From positions 1 through 15,073 of the forward strand of contig CAZSWS010000067.1 of NCBI GenBank assembly GCA_964610765.1: a stretch of DNA of 15,073 nucleotides, written 5' to 3'. A program made the translations under genes and the position numbers. This document shows positions 14,960 to 15,073 of the stretch, piece after piece; the first letter of the stretch is position 1; each line of letters begins with the position of its first letter. The notes beneath the pieces are model-generated. The model worked only from the letters and a program-made list of their open reading frames with translations, did no database searches and had not been told where the DNA came from. This stretch comes from CAZSWS01 sp964610765. GTDB lineage: Bacteria > Bacteroidota > Bacteroidia > Bacteroidales > Tannerellaceae.

Positions 14960-15073
14960 CGCAATTGAAACGCTGCCCGCACTGGCGGTCACAGGGTGTT
15001 GGGGCAGTGTAGGTGCATGGAATAGGACAATTGTAGGGGCTGACTAGCGGTCGCCCTATCTTATCAAATGGTT
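14960..15073. other. GC-rich non-coding tail with several short inverted repeats
   Basis: No gene is visible. By direct count 35 of the 60 bases at 14941-15000 and 34 of 60 at 15001-15060 are G or C, visibly higher than the neighbouring genes. CTGCCC (14973-14978) can pair with GGGCAG (15002-15007), and TAGGG (15034-15038) with CCCTA (15054-15058). GCGGTC occurs at 14985-14990 and 15047-15052. This may be part of a repeat family or the edge of another element that continues beyond the window. Confidence 0.4.

Noticed and set aside
1..15073. CRISPR arrays, tRNA or rRNA genes, transposases, phage genes and restriction or other defence systems
   Set aside because: None of the diagnostic repeats, RNA structures or protein motifs was seen on either strand; the window is mostly housekeeping genes.

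Overview
The window reads as chromosomal DNA of a Bacteroidales bacterium, most likely Bacteroides or a close relative. Three things point there. The protein sequences look like Bacteroidales homologues. A PorX-type response regulator with a PglZ domain is present. Upstream of most transcription units there are perfect or near-perfect matches to the Bacteroides -7 promoter element TAnnTTTG, in place of sigma70 boxes. One lipoprotein also carries an acidic tail after its cysteine (C-S-D-D-E), resembling the Bacteroides surface-export signal. I see no phage, transposase, CRISPR array, rRNA or tRNA.

Layout. (1) 1-1319, minus: mnmE (tRNA U34 modification GTPase), cut by the window edge so the C-terminal end is missing. 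(2) 1398-4033, minus: a two-gene ABC transport module, with the ATPase first and an 8-TM membrane protein second; the substrate is unknown. (3) 4264-10117, plus: an unknown 209-residue protein, a GNAT-like protein, parE (topoisomerase IV subunit B), coaD (CoA biosynthesis) and a secreted S41 processing protease. The last four are closely spaced and probably form one operon. (4) A perfect 18-bp-stem hairpin at 10135-10183 separates two convergent operons. (5) 10181-12393, minus: porX-like regulator, tsaE (tRNA t6A ATPase) and a small two-TM protein resembling the Imm17 family. (6) 12558-13232, minus: a lipoprotein with an Ig-like segment. (7) 13426-14784, plus: hisS, divergent from the lipoprotein, with a clear terminator. 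(8) 14860-15073: non-coding, GC-rich DNA with several inverted repeats.

Most genes are housekeeping: tRNA modification (mnmE, tsaE), tRNA charging (hisS), chromosome decatenation (parE) and CoA synthesis (coaD). The less ordinary parts are the ABC module, whose ATPase lacks the H-loop histidine; the PorX-like regulator, with no type IX secretion gene nearby; the Imm17-like gene without a toxin; and palindromes that overlap promoter regions upstream of mnmE and porX. I found no convincing wholly new system. The ABC module and the PorX/TsaE/Imm17-like operon are the best candidates for follow-up.
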